From: Siphonodentalium dalli | Lineage: Eukaryota; Mollusca; Scaphopoda; Gadilida; Siphonodentaliidae | NCBI GenBank assembly: GCA_032622095.1 | Contig: CP136061.1 | Location: forward strand, 4,458,505 to 4,522,504 | DNA: 64,000 bases | Direction: 5' to 3' | Shown: piece by piece, positions 43,511-55,019 of the stretch | How the letters are laid out: every line of letters starts with the position of its first letter | Position numbering within the stretch: the stretch's first letter is position 1 | Notes under the pieces: generated by a model | Database searches by the model: none | Told to the model about the DNA's origin: nothing | Seen by the model: only the letters and a program-made list of their open reading frames with translations | Program-made: the position numbers and the translations under genes

Positions 43511-44286
43511 TCAATGTTATGTTTGTGCCCTGTTTATATCGTTGATCTAAATCAAACCATTGAAATGGACTATTGATGAGTTATATTGGAACCATTCATT
43601 GGCCCAACGACTGATTCCGTAATGATGGAGTTTTCGTAATATAACTCCATGAGTAATCATATACAATTATCTGGACAAGTCATTGGATGTTACCAAAGTG
43701 CAATTCCTTGATTATTTAGTGTTTTCTGTAGCTATGTTATACAATATTTGATGACAGAGGTGCACTGTTGAGATGTCAGCTCTAAAGCCATATTCGTGTT
43801 TGTAACGGACATTAGATAGTCTGCTTAACGTAGCGTCGCATCAGAACTAAACTGCTTTATCTACATTTTGGCGGGAAAATAAAATATTGGTATATTTCGT
43901 TTCGGTGCAGGAATTCCTGTCCGAAAATCACAAGATATCGGTCTACCAAATTTGAAAGCAGAGGTTGTGTAAATCTGTTCCATCTCAAAATCTCACTTTT
44001 TTGACAGCTATATTGTTCTATCTCCACTGTGAACCAATTAATCTATTTATTTTGTACCACGTGATTATATAAATTTCAGTGCTAAAATATATCTCTGACC
44101 TTCAATTAAAAAAATAGAACCCGAACTTGACAGAGCGCCAGCGAAGTGACTAGTTGGCAATATTACTTCCTCGCTCCTTGGTGTGAACATCTTATTTCTA
44201 GGATAATAACTTGATTAAAATAACACAGAAAAGGGTGTGATTTGGGATTTTTGCAAGTTTATATGATTGAAGAACACGAACAACAC

Positions 44287-44650
44287 TTAAGCACGAAAAC
44301 AAACCCAGAAAAGTTTACACAAATTGTTCTTTCTCCAGTTCGTAATTGCACCCAAGATATCATATGTTTCGTTTCGAGACTCGTCATATAATAGTATTTT
44401 ACACCAGTCATCATACCCGCTGTGTAACATCTTCCAAAACAGAATGAGAACATGTGAACCGGGGGGGGGACCAAACTTTAAACCCGATTTCCCACAAAAA
44501 TGAAAATATGGAGAGAACACTTTAGTTCTGACGTGACGATAGCTTTCTATAATATTCCATGGAAATGTTGGCAATATGTCTATCGGTCGATAGTTATCGA
44601 AGTTGTGTTTGTCCACTGATGTATAACCTGGAATGGCGCTGGTTATAGTA
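44287..44650 (-). pseudogene. LINE reverse transcriptase fragment
   Basis: The minus-strand peptide DKHNFDNYRPIDILPTFPWN matches the conserved fingers region of LINE RTs (SGDKHxxxNYRPISxLP). Downstream residues drift away, with a GKSGL remnant where GFR normally follows. It is in a different lineage from the LINE at 30-36 kb and is clearly dead. Confidence 0.5.
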
Positions 44651-46075
44651 TGTTCACCCTAATTATGTGGTACTATTCCAGGTGCGAACGACCTGTTGAT
44701 TATATGAGATTATGGAGTGGAAATATAGTGGATCATCTCTGTAACGAGGATAACTGAAATTGTATTTTGTATTCCATCGTGTTACAAGGGAAATTATTTC
44801 TCCTCGTGTGGTTGCTGTGAGGATTATACTATTTCCTTCATGTGAAAATATTAAGTTAAAGAGGTCATGGCTGTCGTAAAATTTGAGAATGAATTCATTC
44901 CGGAGAAATCGCTGATAACGTGATATGATGAGCTTATTTATTTGAGGGATTTGGCGGCTAAAACTTTATAAGTAAACTCTAGAGAGTTTGAACCGGGAAC
45001 ATTGAACTTGTCAAGCATTCACATATGAGAAAACATACACTGGAAGTGAGCATGTAATTTGCAACACTGACAAGAAAACATCCAGTAATGTGACACAATG
45101 AGTTAGGGCGTCAAACTTATCCTAGTCATAACTCATTTGTTTCACGATCCGGTGGTCCAAAGGGTCAATAATGAACTAAACATAACGAAATACTCATGTG
45201 CTTTGTAACGATCTAGATAAGTGATAGGGAGTGATATTAACTTTTATTGTGTTTTTCACGAAAACGCTCTTTACTGTTTACCACATCAAAACATCCAGAA
45301 ACGCTCTTTATTGTCCGGTAAAATTGGAAGCTCCTCGAACAATAGCCCAATAGCCAACGAAACGGAGCAATTCTAGGTAACAACACTTGTTCCCAAACTC
45401 ATTTGTAAATTTTGCAAACCCATTTTGCAATGAAGTTAAAAAAATTGACCGAACCAAGACAGATATTAATAGACAAGTGAATATCAGGAACATGTTCAAC
45501 AAATAATTACATTCACAATTAACAATGGCATTATGTATGTCGTATATGTATGGATATATCCATTTAGTATATTAGATCAGATAATACAACATACATAGAT
45601 TGGAGACATGCACCGAAGAAACTCTCTATCTCATTGTCCGGGGAGTGTTAATTAGGCATCATGCATACATGTGTATATGGCTACTGTTTGCCAGTTAATC
45701 AAGACGACGTTGGCAGTTAGTTATCCCGCAAATTTTCGTTGTCCAAGTGAGTCTTATAAGTATGTTATAACATGGTGATAATCGTTTTCTTGAAATCGCC
45801 TCTCGTCAAGGACTCGTGAATATTTCTCGTATACGATTCTCTATGATGTAATGTACACATCAGTGTATTCCGAATATCATTTATATTAATAAATGTAAGT
45901 TTGGTAGAAAACTTGTATTAACAGTTTAATTTGCATGTTGTTGCTCTTCTTCGCTATGCTATGCTTTAATTGTCAAAGCTGCAGATTAATGCAGACCATG
46001 GATATATACATATATACAATGGGGTCACTTACAGTATCATCATCGACGTCCCCATCGTGATCATCGTCCTCGACA

Positions 46076-46246
46076 TTGTCTCATCATCAGTTTCATAATC
46101 ATCATCATCATCACCATCATGATCATCCTCATCATCATAATCACCATCATTGTCCATCATCATCATCATTATCATCATTATCGTCATCGCCGTCGTCATC
46201 ATCATCGTCATCATCATCATCATCATCATCGTCGTCGCTAATCATC
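46076..46246. repeat. (ATC)n microsatellite
   Basis: Interrupted CATCATCATC tract. Reading frames of His/Ser or Met/Asp runs here are not genes. Confidence 0.95.
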
Positions 46247-46397
46247 TTCATCTTGGCATCTTAGTGATTGTCGTCCTGGCAACGTTTATAACGTCATCAT
46301 CAATATCGTCGTAATTTGTTTTCTCATTTTGTAGATTAGGTACACATGATGTGTGCTCCTTTATATATAAGTATGATGTATACAATCATTAACTTAC

Positions 46398-46694
46398 CCG
46401 GACATTCCACCCCAGCATCCTGGGTGTGTTGACAGCTATTTGTTCCCCATCCGTTGTGAGAGCAATCCCACACTGAAGTCTCATTTCCAGCGCATGTGAC
46501 TTCGTCCATCCAGATTGGTCCCGTCCCTTGTCCATAACTTCTGGCAATACCGCCTTGGAAACCAAGAGTCCTGCACACGATAGCTGCATCAGTATTATCC
46601 CATCCGTTGTTGCACACCGTTCCCCATTGCTCGTTCCTATACACTTCAACTCGACCAGATGCTGTACTATTTCCACCAACTAACCGAATATCGC
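46398..46694 (-). CDS. SRCR-domain exon (host gene, partial)
   Basis: A complete SRCR domain: DIRLVGGNSTASGRVEVYRN, WGTVCNNGWDNTDAAIVCRT, LGFQGG, GPIWMDEVTCAGNE, VWDCSHNGWGTNSC, then DAGVEC. Six cysteines, group A type. The exon is bounded by a TTTTAG acceptor and a G|GTAAGT donor (complement at 46392-46397). It is 297 bp and phase 1 at both ends, like the exon at 42795. The two domains are clearly related, so the gene is a multi-SRCR receptor or secreted protein of which only two exons lie in view. Upstream exons, signal peptide and any membrane segment are not seen. Confidence 0.92.
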
Positions 46695-46719
46695 CTAAAA
46701 ACACATATGAAGTCGTTTA

Positions 46720-47860
46720 GTATCAAGCAAGTATGTGTATGTATATTTATTTTGTTGCTATTATTTTTGTAATGTGTTGGCCGTGCGCTCTCATATGTAC
46801 ACATGTGTTGTAGATATTGCTAGACATCTACTTCTATTTATAACACGCCAATCAGCCCTCGGCCAATTGAAGCAATCTAATGAGGTTCGGTGACCGACCT
46901 TTATTTACTGTAAAATCTTTTAGTCGTCGCCTGTTCTATCAAACGGTATGTTGTGATCATAATAAAATTCTGTATTATATTCGCGGCGCAGAGCTTGATT
47001 GACCTATTATATGCATTCCCGATCACTCAAACAAATAATTGGTTCAGCGAGGTGAGCATTACTAACATGGGCTGTGGTACCATGTTTTCACAACAAGTAA
47101 ATGGAGGGACCAAGCGACATGGAAAACAGGAGCGAAACATCATGCCAAAGAAGATATAAACGTTAATAAAATGAAACCAGAACAGTTTGTAATAGCAAAT
47201 ATACTATACTAAATCTTCAGATCGATGGGGTGGTATATTCGAACGAATTGCATGGGCATTTGCCTTGTCGGGGAAATCTTGAAATTACTATCCTGAACAG
47301 TGGCAAATTTAGACCCCCACTCACCAACACAATAAAAAATGCAACCAACGACAGACCGTTGTACAGCACAGGCAACAACTAACAGACATTCAGAATAAAA
47401 AGGTCGATAACCGGATCCCATTGGATAACTTGCGTCGGTCGAAAGTGCTGCTTGTGATATTATAAATCCGGCTTCGGATGTATATGTAATACATACATCC
47501 GATACGTAGAAATAATCACAATAGAAGAGAAGAGTAGTGGGATACTCTTTAATTAATCCACGATCAACACGCACATACATATAAATATAGTTCACTGAAA
47601 TACTGAAGATGGAGCGCAAGGCGTCTGCCCGTGTGGATGTACACCAATGTATTGGTCGAGGGCGGTAGAATAACTGTAAACGCATACTCCATTATAAGAT
47701 ATGTGACAATGCGTTGACATGTATGGGTGTAATATCGACTAAATGGAGTATTGATTGGTATTCACCGGACCAGGTTTGTAAGACTCACCATATATTTAAT
47801 TGGTACGACAAACTCACTGATTGTAAATTTCTCGGGCTGATTGGGTGTCATAAATATGTT
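46720..47860. other. no feature recognised
   Basis: Non-coding AT-rich DNA upstream of the SRCR exons. No further exon or repeat is supported. Confidence 0.35.
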
Positions 47861-47864
47861 ATTA

Positions 47865-47955
47865 GCGCGGCGTCCGATTTATAAGTGAAATAAACACCAC
47901 TCGCGCACTCTGGGCGCTTGTGATTTTTATTTCACTTATGAATCGGACGCGGTGC
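47865..47955. repeat. imperfect hairpin, about 27-bp stem
   Basis: GCGTCCGATTTATAAGTGAA at the left and its near reverse complement TTCACTTATGAATCGGACGC at the right, with a GC-rich loop (CACTCGCGCACTCTGGGCGC). Probably a small fold-back element. Confidence 0.7.
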
Positions 47956-47999
47956 TTATAACGTATATATATATATATCTCAATATCCTCTATATTAAC

Positions 48000-48360
48000 T
48001 TGGACAAGATACTTTTGTACCACTTTTACAACTCAAAGCCGGTGTTTGGAATACAGTCCCTTGAAACTTTACTTGTCTCAGTTCCAACAATACGATAATA
48101 ATGACATGTTTATTGTCAATAATATATATGACCAGTCACAACATACGGCCCGGGATTCTCATGATATATTGTGGCAATACGGGTATAAATCCCAGGTCAT
48201 GTGTGGCGGAAATTCAGTTCGTTGTCAGCATGGTTGATCTTATAGACGTAATGCTAATGAGGGAAGAGGGTTTCTTAGATTTGGATCTGACATCACGACG
48301 CCATGCATCACTTCAAGCCCCATCAAGCCCGTGATTTGATTTGAATGCGATTTCGGTTTC
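48000..48360. repeat. duplicated segment X, copy 1
   Basis: Shares ACCACTTTTACAACTCAAAG, then CAATAATATATATGACCAGT-like, GGAAATTCAGTTCGTTGT and TTTGAATGCGATTTCGG with 49770-50095, in the same order and orientation, with moderate divergence. Non-coding. Confidence 0.8.
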
Positions 48361-49129
48361 ACGGGTCTATCACCTCTTTGGATTTATGAAAAGCGACAAA
48401 CGGTCGATGTGCTCGCTGATGGGCACCACTCATAGACGTTGCTAGTGTGGTCCAAATGGGGGGGGGAGGTGAGACCATAACATTTCCAACTATATAAGAT
48501 TTGGTCTAATAAAATGATCCAACTGTATAGGATTAGGTTTTGAGTAATGCACAATTCCAATATTGGCTTAATGGTTTAATAAGTTGGGTTTATGTATGTT
48601 TTAAGAGTATGGACTGTGTAAATAAAGACACTGACACTAGTAACAAGAATGACATAGCATTGATATCTGTTTTATGTTTTGAGTACATTATACATGATTT
48701 AATAAGAATATGGTTGAGGAATGAATACGACTTTAAATACATGTATTCAAATTCCGTGAGTCATAAGTTATAACTTACACAATGGTGACAAGTATGCATG
48801 CTGATTGATTGTTATATTGTTAAGCTGTCCCCAGAAAAAAAGATATAGAGATTTGGCATTATTAATAGACTAGTGACCACGAATCTATGGACTGAACATG
48901 AAGGAAATGCTTTGCTTTCAATTTCATATATGTGTTCAGGTAATGCGCTTTACTGGAATGTATTTATTCAAATGACAGTCTATTAACTGTAAATTGCCGG
49001 AACTATTTCAATAAACTGAGTATTATACTGCTATGAGAAGAACTAAATATATAAGTATAAGTACAACTATTGGTATTTGAGTCATGAAATTTCCAACTAT
49101 CGAACATTATGGTCCTAATTGGGGGGTGA

Positions 49130-49640
49130 GACACACCTCGGTCCCCTGTCGTTACGTCCCGGGCATCACTTCTGATTTGGACTTATCAAGTCGAATCAAA
49201 GTCGACGCGATGTGCACCATGCTGAAACGTTTTTCGTTCTGCGACTGGCTTCATTGTGTAATTCCAGCTTCACGATTAATGCGAGACTTTGTGTCGTCCG
49301 CAGCCAGCGATGCCTATCCGTTGTGAATAGCGATCTTATTTCGCGGGGAGCTCGTGATTCACGACGAGTACACTGATTGCCAATCTAAACAGCAAACCGA
49401 GGTCCTCAATATAACTGGATGGTTTACATGAGATATAGTGACCAGTCTCGAACTGAGTTCAGTTAGATATTGCAGGAAATAAATTTCACGTGTTATTTGA
49501 GCTTATTAGAAACCATGAAATCGTAACCGTTCTTACCGATAGTAATATACGACAATGATTAGAAAGTACACAAATGTTGGTGACGTAGTACCCTATCCGT
49601 GTCCATAATCGTAAACGTGAAGGTCTCTAATAGAGACCTT
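49130..49640. repeat. duplicated segment Y, copy 1
   Basis: Shares CATCACTTCTGATTTGG, CGTTGTGAATAGCGATCTTA, CTGATTGCCAATCTAAACAG-like, then AGAAAGTACACAAATGTTGG and GACGTAGTACCCTATCCGT with 51310-51815. Copy 1 ends in the palindrome at 49592-49676, while copy 2 runs into satellite. Confidence 0.85.
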
Positions 49641-49676
49641 TCGCATCCTCACGTTTACGATTACGAATACGGATAG
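49592..49676. repeat. palindrome containing a satellite scrap
   Basis: The outer arms CTATCCGTGTCCATAATCGT and ACGATTACGAATACGGATAG flank a perfect inner hairpin, AGGTCTCTA-A-TAGAGACCT (49621-49639). AGGTCTCTAATA is the satellite motif. The paralogous site at 51775-51830 has a full satellite array beginning at exactly this motif. Confidence 0.8.
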
Positions 49677-49769
49677 CTATTCGTAGTCGTAAGTCTATCC
49701 GTATGGCCAAAAAGTCCTTTCGCAAAACGACTACGCGTAAGAGTTTTGACGAACACGTACCATAATTAT

Positions 49770-50095
49770 TTCGTACCACTTTTACAACTCAAAGCGTGTT
49801 TATCGTCTCATTTGCAACAACGCGATAATCATGACCTGTTTATATTGTCAATAATTCGACCAGTCACAACGTACGACCCTGAATTCTCGTGATATATTAT
49901 GGCAATACAGGTATAAATTCCAGGTCATATGTGGTGGAAATTCAGTTCGTTGTTATCACGGATGACCTGATAGACATTAGGCTGATGGGGGAAGAGGGGT
50001 TCCTAAATTTGGACCTCACATCAACCACGACGCCACCACCACTTCAAGACCCTTCCAGTCCGCAATTTCATTTCAATGCGATTTCGGCAGGAAGA
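49770..50095. repeat. duplicated segment X, copy 2
   Basis: Second copy of the block at 48000-48360, about 1.77 kb downstream. With segment Y it forms an X-Y-X-(spacer)-Y order. Confidence 0.8.
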
Positions 50096-50529
50096 CAGTC
50101 TTGCCAGATTATGCCATCCACCACAATATACGACCGAATTATCCATAATTGTCATCATTATTATGTAATATGTATGTGCAGGGACGTGGCTAGAGGGTCT
50201 CGCTGGGGGTGTCCACCTTGATAATTCCAACTGCACCTCCCTTGAATTAAATCAAACCAGAGACAAGGTTGTGAATAATTCCATTTTCACCCCACCCCTT
50301 GAATCAAACAAGGTTGTGCATAATTCCATTTGCACGCCCCCTTGAATCAAACCAAAACACCCTTTGAATCAAACCAAAGGTTTTTGCATAATTTCATTCC
50401 CTCATTGCACCTAAGTGTTCACAGGCCTAATAGCCTATTTATAAACCATGGTTCTATCTACCCGGTAAGATAATATTCATATATTTTGAACCTGAAAATT
50501 GCACAAATCCTAACATCTAGTGGTATAAC

Positions 50530-51010
50530 TCCAGACAAATGCACACGACTACGGGCAATAGAACAGGACACACCGGGCCGACCATGGTTGTTCGGCCCGG
50601 TGTGAGAAAAATTTGAAAACTTAACAAGAAAATCGCAAAATCCTAACATGTAGACTGACCTCAAGCTTTCCTAGTGTTGGAAATTTCAAACCTCATACTC
50701 TCCCTTAGTTGTTTTTATTAGTCACGGGGAGGGACCAGGACACACCGGGCGGACCATGGTTCGGTCGGGTGTGCGAAAATTTTGAAACCTGAACAAGAAA
50801 ATCGCAAAATCCTGGCATCTAGACTAGCCTCAAGCATTCATAGAGTTGGAAATTTCCAACTGATGACAATTCCAGTGACAATTTTGACCAAATGTAGGAC
50901 AATATTATTTTCTTAAATTAACTAGAAGTTTTTGACTGGCCACGGGGAGGGACCAGGACACAAGCGTTCCAAGTGTTGGAAATTTCCAACCTGACATCCC
51001 TAAGGTTGGA
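50530..51010. repeat. diverged tandem repeat, about 200 bp
   Basis: GGACACACCGGGC(C/G)GACCATGG, then AACAAGAAAATCGCAAAATC, CTCAAGC(T/A)TTC and GTTGGAAATTTC recur near 50565, 50740 and, shortened, 50945. No gene. Confidence 0.7.
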
Positions 51011-51279
51011 AAATTTCTAAATGATGCCCATTTCAGTCCAAAAGTGTTATCAAAAGAAGGAAAATATGCAAATATTGGTCCAAATAAATTGTTTGAAAAT
51101 CAAACTACAAGAACATTTTCAACCTATTGTTGGTGTGAAATTTCCAACTAATGTTGTGTCAGGTATGAAATTTCCAACTGTTGAAAATTTTGACCAAAGT
51201 TGGGGGTGAGACACGTCTCTGTGTATGAGTATTGAAAATAAAATATCCTATCCTATCCTATCCAGGCCTATCACCTCTT

Positions 51280-51815
51280 TGGGTTTAGGAAATCCGACAT
51301 AGGGTTGGTGTGCTCGCTGATGTGCATCACTTCTGATTTGGTCCTATCCAATCGAAACAAAGTCGACACGGTGATGTCGGTGGGTGTGCCAAATATTCTT
51401 TTAGTACCACCAAATCCATGTCAGTCGTGTATTTTTGGCGAGTGGTTTGATAGTGCACTTCTTTATATTACTGCAAGGTCTTGTGTCGCAGCCAGCTATG
51501 ACAATATATCCGTTGTGAATAGCGATCTTATTTCGCGGGAAGCTCGAGATTCACGACGACGAGTAGAGTGATTGCCAATCTAAACAGCACACCAAGGTCG
51601 TAGCTCAATATATAACTGGATGGTTTGCATGATATACATATACAGTCTCGAACGGAGTAAAGTGATATATTGCAGAAAATAAATTTGAGCTTATTACAAA
51701 CCATGAAATCGTAACCGTTATTGCGGATAGTAAAATACGACAACGATTAGAAAGTACACAAATGTTGGTGACGTAGTACCCTATCCGTATCCGTAATCGT
51801 AAACGTGAGTTTTGC
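51280..51815. repeat. duplicated segment Y, copy 2
   Basis: Paralogue of 49130-49640. It ends with CCGTAATCGTAAACGTGAG and then satellite starts, so the satellite junction is embedded in the duplicated unit. Confidence 0.85.
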
Positions 51816-51817
51816 GA

Positions 51818-52390
51818 AAGGTCTCTAATAACAGCATACTGGCATACTGAATCAGATGACCTACGACTAAACACATAATCAGAAGTGAACATTGAGGCTT
51901 ATATAAAGGTCTCTAATAACAGCATGTGACATACTGAATCAGATGACCTGCGACTGAACACATAATCAGAAGTGAACATTAAGGCTTATATAAAGGCTTC
52001 TAATAACAGAATTCTGACATACTGAATCAGATGACCTGCGACTAAACACATAATCAGAAGTGAACATTGCGGCTTATATAAAGGTCTCTAATAACAGCAT
52101 GCTGGCATTCTGAATCAGATGACCTACGACTAAACACACACTCAGACGTGAACATCGAGGCTTATATAAAGGTCTCTAATAACAGCATGCTGGCATACTG
52201 AATCAGATGACCTACGACTAAAAACTGGCATACTGTGTTCACTGGCATACTGAATCAGATGACATACGACTAAACACACAATCAGACGTGAACATTGAAG
52301 CTTATATAAAGGTCTCTAATAACAGCATGCTGGCATACTGAACCGGATGACATATACGACTAACACATAATCAGAAGTGAACAATGAGGC
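51818..52390. repeat. 88-bp satellite array, block 3
   Basis: About six units, same orientation as the other blocks, starting at AAAGGTCTCTAATAACAGCA. One unit near 52215-52250 is rearranged, with a short repeat of CTGGCATACTG. The block is interrupted at 52390 by the Crypton-bearing insertion. Confidence 0.95.
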
Positions 52391-53975
52391 AGCACAGTAC
52401 CACTCAGCATCGTCGTCTATGAATGAATCGCGTGGTCGCTGCCACAAACAGTCAATGTCACCATTTAGCTATGATATATATTTCCTGAACGAGGCCACAT
52501 GACATTGTGCTTGTCCTGGAAATAGAGTCGAATAAGACTATTAGAGTCAAATCTAGCAATGCAAAGATGTATATTCGGTAAAAGAAAATCAAACAATTTA
52601 GGAATTGACATACAAGAGCTGTCTTCGCCTTGCGGATATTTTTTAGCACGTCCATGTTAATTTCGGAATGTACATGTCGATTTCCAGGGCAGTGGGGCAC
52701 AGACATGTCGATTTCACAAACGCAGGTGCATATTATGTGACGTCATATTTGGGATACTGGCATTGCTGTCGAAGAAGCTGTGTGAATAAAACTGTGTGTA
52801 CAGTTATACAGGCATACGCATTCATAGATCACGGTGATGTCGACTGTCATTTGAGAAAACCATTCATCACGCCCACACTGCATATAAATTTAGACATAAC
52901 TATATATTGTACCATTGGGAAAGATTTGTTGATAATATGAAAAGACACATACCTTTCAATTCGTATATCCTGCCTTCCGTTGGCAAATCATTCGAGCAAC
53001 TTTCTCCACGGTGATTTTTATCAAGCTTATCCTTATGCTGGTAAACATATTCCAACCCGTCATCATCTTTGGCAATTCTGAATGTATCTCTGGACATTTC
53101 TCTGACATTTTCTCTTTCCCTCCGACACAAGTACAACATTAATGCAAACCATACCTTCCTTTGAAGTCCAACTGAGTGTTGATGTCGAATACATGTGTTT
53201 GTCCGCTGTACACTTTCTTCAGATCTCCTTCAGAAATCGGCGGATGGTGATCCACACTTCCAAGGCCATTTTTCTTCAGATCAGTCACTACTGCATGGAA
53301 TACGGAATTGCTGGGAGCAAACGAACTATCCGTAACGATATCAATGTCCCGTTGGTCCTTAAGACAAACGATTAAGTCCATACCTAATGGAAACGATAGC
53401 AGATTTCTTGAACATTTCTCCATCACCCCGCTTGGCATCTGCGTAGAACTACCTGAGAAACACGTCAAGTTCCTTCATATCGAAGTTCTCAAAAGTAGGA
53501 TCCCTGCCAGTTTAGAGAAGATACTGTCTAAAACATTTCACGGCACCTGTTGTCACCCTCTTGGTAATTGTGGCATCCTTTGTGTCCAACAACCCTTTTA
53601 TATATTCCTCGGAAGGTTTCGTGAATCGAGCCATGGTGAACATTCATCTGCGCTGAACAGACCGCGGGAAAAATGTTGCGAAAGTATATACTATGGGAGG
53701 TAATTCTATTAATAGTTCTAACAGAAGGAATTTCCGATATTTGAATTAATAGTAAACGGACACCGCGGGGTGGGTTTTTTTCTGAAAGCGTTTGGTGTTT
53801 AGTGAGAACTCGGCAACGATGGGTGATGGGACCCACCTCGATAGAAGTATTGCTACCAGAAACACACCGGGCGACATTGTACTTGTCGCCCGCTCAACCG
53901 CGACAGCGTGATTTGTCGCCCGCCATGTGATGCGGTTCCAGCCAATAGAAAGTGAAGGTTGTGGGTAGCAGGGTG
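52391..53975 (-). mobile_element. insertion carrying decayed Crypton-type recombinase
   Basis: About 1.6 kb of non-satellite DNA within the array. ACAATGAGGC occurs on both sides (52381-52390 and 53976-53985). This may be a short target duplication, but because the motif is also part of the satellite unit it is weak evidence. The only recognised gene is the recombinase at 52953-53634. A small stem, CGGGCGAC...GTCGCCCG, lies at 53867-53893. Confidence 0.65.
52953..53634 (-). pseudogene. Crypton-type tyrosine recombinase (YR/DUF3504-like), decayed
   Basis: The minus-strand translation begins MARFTKPSEEYIKGLLDTKD, then DSSFAPSNSVFHAVVTDLKK, HHPPISEGDLKKVY, VWFALMLYLCRRERENVREM and TEGRIYELK. 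This is the order of the Crypton-derived recombinase-like proteins related to KIAA1958, QRICH1 and ZMYM proteins. The active-site C-terminal half is not seen, and the frame ends at a G|GTATGT splice-donor-like site at 52953. In-frame stops occur at about 53512 and 53449, and there are frame shifts around 53370 and 53160, so this copy cannot make the protein. It lies in the satellite. Confidence 0.75.
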
Positions 53976-55019
53976 ACAATGAGGCTTGTATAAAGGTATC
54001 TAAAAACAGCATACTGAATCAGATGACCTACGACTAAACACATAATCAGAAGAGAACATTGAGGCTTATATAAAGGTCTCTAATAACAGTATGCTGGCAT
54101 ACTGAATCAGATGACATACGACTAAACACATAATTAGAAGTGAACACTGAGGATATATAAAGGTATCTAATAACAGCATGCTGGCATACTGAATCAGATG
54201 ACCTACGACTAAACACAAAATCAGAAGTGAACATTGAGGCTTATGTAAAGGTCCCTAATAACAGTATGCTGGCATACTGAATCAGATGACCTACGACAAA
54301 ACACATACTCAGAAGTGAACATTGAGGCTTATATAAAGGTCTCTAATAACAGCATTCTGGCATACTGAATCAGATGACCTACGACTAAACACATAATAAT
54401 CAGAAGTGAACATTGAGGCTTATATAAAGGACTCTAATAACAGCATGCTGGCATACTGAATCAGATGACCTACGACTACAAACATAATCAGGAGTGAACA
54501 TTGAGGCTTGTATAAAGGTCTCTAATAACAGCATGCTGACATACTGTATCAGATGACCTACGACTAAACACATAATCAGAAGTGAACATTGAGACTTATA
54601 AAAAGGTCTCTAATAACAGTATGCTGGCTTACTGAATTAGATGACTTACGACTAAACACATAATCAGAAGTGAACATTGTGGCTTACATAAAGGTATCTA
54701 ATAACATCATGATGACATACTGAATCAGATGACCTACGACTAAACACATAATCAGAAGTGATCATTGAGACTTATATAACGGTCTCTAATAACAGCATGC
54801 TGGCATACTGAATCAGATGACGTACAACTAAACACATAATCAGAAGTGATCATTGAGGCTTATATAACGGTCTCTATTAACAGTATGCTGGCTTACTGAA
54901 ATAGATGACCTACGACTAAACACATAATCAGAAGTGAACATTGAGGCTTATATAAAGGCCTCTAATAACAACATGCTGGCATACTGAATCAGATGATCTA
55001 CGACTAAACACATAATCAG
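53976..55019. repeat. 88-bp satellite array, block 4
   Basis: About 12 units, same orientation. The last unit ends with ATAATCAG, the left target duplication of the hAT element. Confidence 0.96.

Larger units (their letters stand above)
43511..46397 (-). other. intron of SRCR gene
   Basis: Between the two SRCR exons, in mostly AT-rich DNA, I find only a LINE reverse transcriptase scrap (44287-44650) and a trinucleotide microsatellite (46076-46246). No additional SRCR exon was recognised. Confidence 0.6.

Noticed and set aside
46029-46264. Met/Asp-rich and His/Ser-rich frames
   Set aside because: Trinucleotide (ATC)n microsatellite.
47209-47685. 158-codon minus-strand frame
   Set aside because: No domain, no splice context and no relation to the SRCR exons. 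The length is within chance expectation for a 64-kb window.
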